A stretch of 7,620 bases of DNA from Rhodospirillales bacterium (lineage in GTDB: Bacteria > Pseudomonadota > Alphaproteobacteria > Rhodospirillales > JABHCV01). How positions within the stretch are numbered: the first letter of the stretch is position 1; every line of letters begins with the position of its first letter. Positions 6,030 to 7,620 of this stretch are shown here, one piece after another. The stretch lies in the NCBI GenBank assembly GCA_016776705.1, contig JADHSW010000148.1, positions 1-7,620 on the forward strand, given 5' to 3'. The position numbers and the translations under genes are program-made. The notes beneath the pieces are model-generated. The model did no database searches. It had not been told where the DNA came from and saw nothing but the letters and a program-made list of their open reading frames with translations.

Positions 6030-6652
6030 CCGGCACACATCGGTTTTATGCCTTTAAACTATTCGAGAGATTCTGGCACTGGACTCAGGCCACCCTGATC
6101 ATCCTGATGATTGTCACCGGTTTTGAAATTCATGGCACTTACCAATTGCTGGGCTTCGAGAGGGCAGTGGATTTACACACCACCTTCGCCTGGGCCTTGA
6201 TGGTTCTGTGGTTGTTTGTGATCTTCTGGCACGTCACCACCGGTGAATGGCATCACTACGTTCCGACAACCCGCAACTTTATCGCCATGGTGTTCTATTA
6301 CGCGTTTGGGATATTCAGTGGCTCAGCCCATCCGTTCCATCCCAATGAGAAAGAGAAGCACAACCCTATACAACGCCTGACCTATCTGATGCTCGGCGTC
6401 GGACTGATGCCGGCGATCTGGGTACCCGGGCTTCTACTATATTTCTACAATGACTGGGCGGCATGGAGCATCAACGGCATCACCTTCGGCCTAGTCGCCA
6501 TCGTGCATCTTTTGCTCGCTTTCGTGTTGGTGACATTTCTGATTGCCCACCTTTATCTCGTCACCACCGGCCCGACCCTGATGTCGCAACTACGGGCGAT
6601 GATCACGGGATGGGAAGAAACGGAGGATGAGGAAACCACAGAGTCTGGTTAA
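6026..6652 (+). CDS. Four-helix membrane cytochrome b (cytochrome b561 / Ni-hydrogenase b-type family)
   Basis: A 208-residue integral membrane cytochrome expected to bind two hemes b and exchange electrons between the quinone pool and a periplasmic partner. Seen: four hydrophobic segments at about 17-37, 51-71, 117-140 and 152-178; histidines placed as in the HyaC/FdnI-like family, namely His18 (FWHW) in helix 1, His51 and His69 in helix 2, and His161 and His175 in helix 4, with His36 a further candidate. The C-terminal tail is acidic. The ATG overlaps the TGA of the nonaheme cytochrome gene (ATGA), and GGGAGG (6012-6017) lies 8 bases upstream, so translation is coupled. Together they read as a quinol-oxidising b-type subunit delivering electrons to the tethered multiheme enzyme. 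The direction of electron flow is inferred. The stop overlaps the stop of the convergent regulator gene. Confidence 0.87.
   Translation: MTGTHRFYAFKLFERFWHWTQATLIILMIVTGFEIHGTYQLLGFERAVDLHTTFAWALMVLWLFVIFWHVTTGEWHHYVPTTRNFIAMVFYYAFGIFSGSAHPFHPNEKEKHNPIQRLTYLMLGVGLMPAIWVPGLLLYFYNDWAAWSINGITFGLVAIVHLLLAFVLVTFLIAHLYLVTTGPTLMSQLRAMITGWEETEDEETTESG
6649..6652. other. Overlapping stop codons of convergent genes
   Basis: The bases TTAA contain the TAA of the rightward cytochrome b (6650-6652) and, on the other strand, the TAA of the leftward regulator (6651-6649). There is no spacer and hence no room for a terminator outside coding sequence. Confidence 0.95.
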
Positions 6653-7386
6653 TGGTAGTGCACAAGCTCGGTATGCAGGTGGTCAGCCAATTCCTCGAAG
6701 TCCTGAATGTGGATCAGGCGTCCATCAACCTGAACGATCCCTTTCGTTTCAAGGTTTCTTATGGCGCGTGTAACGCTGTCGGGATGGGCGCCGATCATTG
6801 AAGCTAAATCGTCTCTGGTCAGGGGTAAGGTAATATTGACCGAACCGTCCTCCATATGGCGTCCCCATTGGTCGTGATACAGAATGAGCAAATGGACAAA
6901 CCGGGTATCCACGTTCAAGGCGGACATTTCATACAGGCGCTCTTCGACATCACCCAACACCCGGGCTGTGCGTTCCAAAAACTGTAATCCGAGCTCATGA
7001 TTTTTATGTAAAACCTTGCGGACAGTCTTGGCGTTTATGAAGCAAACCCTTGCGTCTTCAATAACATCCGCGCTCGCCCGGTGAGATTGCCGGGCTAGGA
7101 ACGGTCGATATCCCAGTGTATCTCCCTTGTTTGCCAGGCGGACAAGAGTTGCATTCCCATCAACATCGATTTTCCGGACGCCGACTAATCCACTCTCAAC
7201 AAAATACAGGCCCTTACAGTCATCGCCCTCCATAAAGATCATATCTCCGGGCGTATATTCCCGACAGATGACCTTTCGATTGAAAAGATCCACCTCTTCT
7301 TTTGTGAGCGTCGCCCATACTGTATTTTTACGAATTTTATTATCGATGCAGGGTGCCAATCCGACAGGTTTTTCCAGTTCCTTCAT
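6649..7386 (-). CDS. Crp/Fnr-family transcriptional regulator without an FNR-type Fe-S motif
   Basis: A 245-residue cytoplasmic regulator. Seen: an N-terminal cyclic-nucleotide-binding-like beta-roll (about 25-118, with YTPGDMIFMEGD and the GYRPFLA segment), a long dimerisation helix (about 119-157), and a C-terminal winged helix with helix-turn-helix LTRDDLASMIGAHPDSVTRAI (about 189-209). At the recognition helix it has D203, T206 and R207 where E. coli FNR has E209, S212 and R213. Cysteines are only at 13, 41, 57 and 115; the clustered N-terminal cysteines that bind the oxygen-sensing cluster of FNR are absent, so any oxygen or redox sensing must work differently, or the effector is another small molecule. 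It is transcribed toward the cytochrome operon and shares overlapping stop codons with it. By position it is the likely regulator of the locus, possibly through the palindromes at 4221-4289. The ATG at 7386 has only a weak GTGGTG site upstream. Confidence 0.9.
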   Translation of the reverse strand: MKELEKPVGLAPCIDNKIRKNTVWATLTKEEVDLFNRKVICREYTPGDMIFMEGDDCKGLYFVESGLVGVRKIDVDGNATLVRLANKGDTLGYRPFLARQSHRASADVIEDARVCFINAKTVRKVLHKNHELGLQFLERTARVLGDVEERLYEMSALNVDTRFVHLLILYHDQWGRHMEDGSVNITLPLTRDDLASMIGAHPDSVTRAIRNLETKGIVQVDGRLIHIQDFEELADHLHTELVHYH

Positions 7387-7415
7387 ATAAACACCACTTT
7401 CGGATCAGTTTATAT
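7385..7415 (-). promoter_or_regulatory. 8-bp inverted repeat spanning the regulator start codon
   Basis: ATATAAAC (7385-7392) and GTTTATAT (7408-7415) are perfect inverted arms 15 bases apart. In the leftward mRNA the A and U of the AUG fall in the 3' arm and the GTGGT ribosome-binding region in the loop, so the structure could damp translation. As DNA it could be an autoregulatory protein site. The stem is A/T-rich and therefore weak. Confidence 0.4.
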
Positions 7416-7620
7416 TTCCAAGATTCCCGAGCATGCATTTCAAACTACACTTTATACAATCAGAGAGTAAATGTCGCCTCTTGGCTATAACCGGCGGTTC
7501 CAGTCCATCCCCTTATTACGTCCGCAATCCGCACCATAGCCGACTTTATCTCTTCGTGCCATTACATATGAGTGCCCCAGAACGTTGGCGCAATTATGAT
7601 TTCATTGGCTCAGCAGCGAG
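7387..7620. other. Upstream region of the regulator; no convincing gene
   Basis: This 234-base stretch holds the regulator's leader and presumably its promoter. A leftward TATAAA at 7451-7456 could be a -10 element, about 65 bases before the start codon, but the -35 spacing position is poor. A rightward ATG at 7568 stays open to the window edge for 17 codons without a ribosome-binding site. A leftward 25-codon frame with ATG at 7563 is unremarkable. I see no RNA gene or repeat beyond the start-codon inverted repeat. Confidence 0.5.

Noticed and set aside
6649..7386. Regulator is FNR itself
   Set aside because: The N-terminal cysteine cluster required for the oxygen-sensing [4Fe-4S] centre is missing.
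7486..7563. 25-codon leftward frame upstream of the regulator
   Set aside because: No clear ribosome-binding site, no recognisable feature, and such a short frame is expected by chance.
7568..7620. Start of a rightward gene running off the window
   Set aside because: ATG at 7568 is open for only 17 codons, without a ribosome-binding site; too little sequence to support a gene.
1..7620. CRISPR array, tRNA or rRNA gene, insertion sequence or attachment site
   Set aside because: No regularly spaced direct repeats, RNA gene sequence, transposase frame or terminal repeats were seen on either strand.

Overview
The window is an accessory-type anaerobic or micro-aerobic respiration locus from a Gram-negative bacterium. 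Two Tat-type signal peptides, one Sec-type signal peptide on a multiheme cytochrome c, and a Crp/Fnr regulator point to a proteobacterium with periplasmic respiration. Base composition is moderate (about half G+C by eye). Nothing in the sequence fixes the genus.

Layout: (1) 1-175 holds the possible 3' tail of a rightward gene, a rightward hairpin-plus-T-run terminator, and a second overlapping inverted repeat. (2) 176-4162 is a leftward three-gene operon transcribed from about 4162 down to 176: a Tat-exported four-cluster [4Fe-4S] subunit, a Tat-exported molybdopterin oxidoreductase of the PsrA/PhsA/TtrA/ArrA type, and a TorD-family maturation chaperone. (3) 4163-4340 is a divergent control region with two perfect 16-bp palindromes and a third, bulged inverted repeat. 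(4) 4341-6652 is a rightward two-gene operon: an octaheme tetrathionate reductase (OTR)-family cytochrome c that has nine CXXCH motifs instead of eight plus a C-terminal membrane helix, overlapping by 4 bp a four-helix cytochrome b. (5) 6649-7386 is a leftward Crp/Fnr-family regulator whose stop codon overlaps that of the cytochrome b. (6) 7387-7620 is its upstream region, with no convincing gene.

Working model (inference): the cytochrome b exchanges electrons with the quinone pool and passes them to the membrane-tethered nonaheme cytochrome, whose family reduces tetrathionate, nitrite and hydroxylamine in vitro. The Mo/Fe-S enzyme lies in the same periplasm but has no NrfD/PsrC-type membrane subunit in the window. 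It may share the cytochrome b/nonaheme module, act on the product of the nonaheme enzyme (for example thiosulfate from tetrathionate), or use a separate partner elsewhere. The shared divergent promoter region and adjacent regulator suggest that the two modules are co-expressed. The most unusual points are the extra heme site, the absent quinol subunit, the enlarged third cluster motif of the Fe-S subunit, and the palindromes between the two operons.
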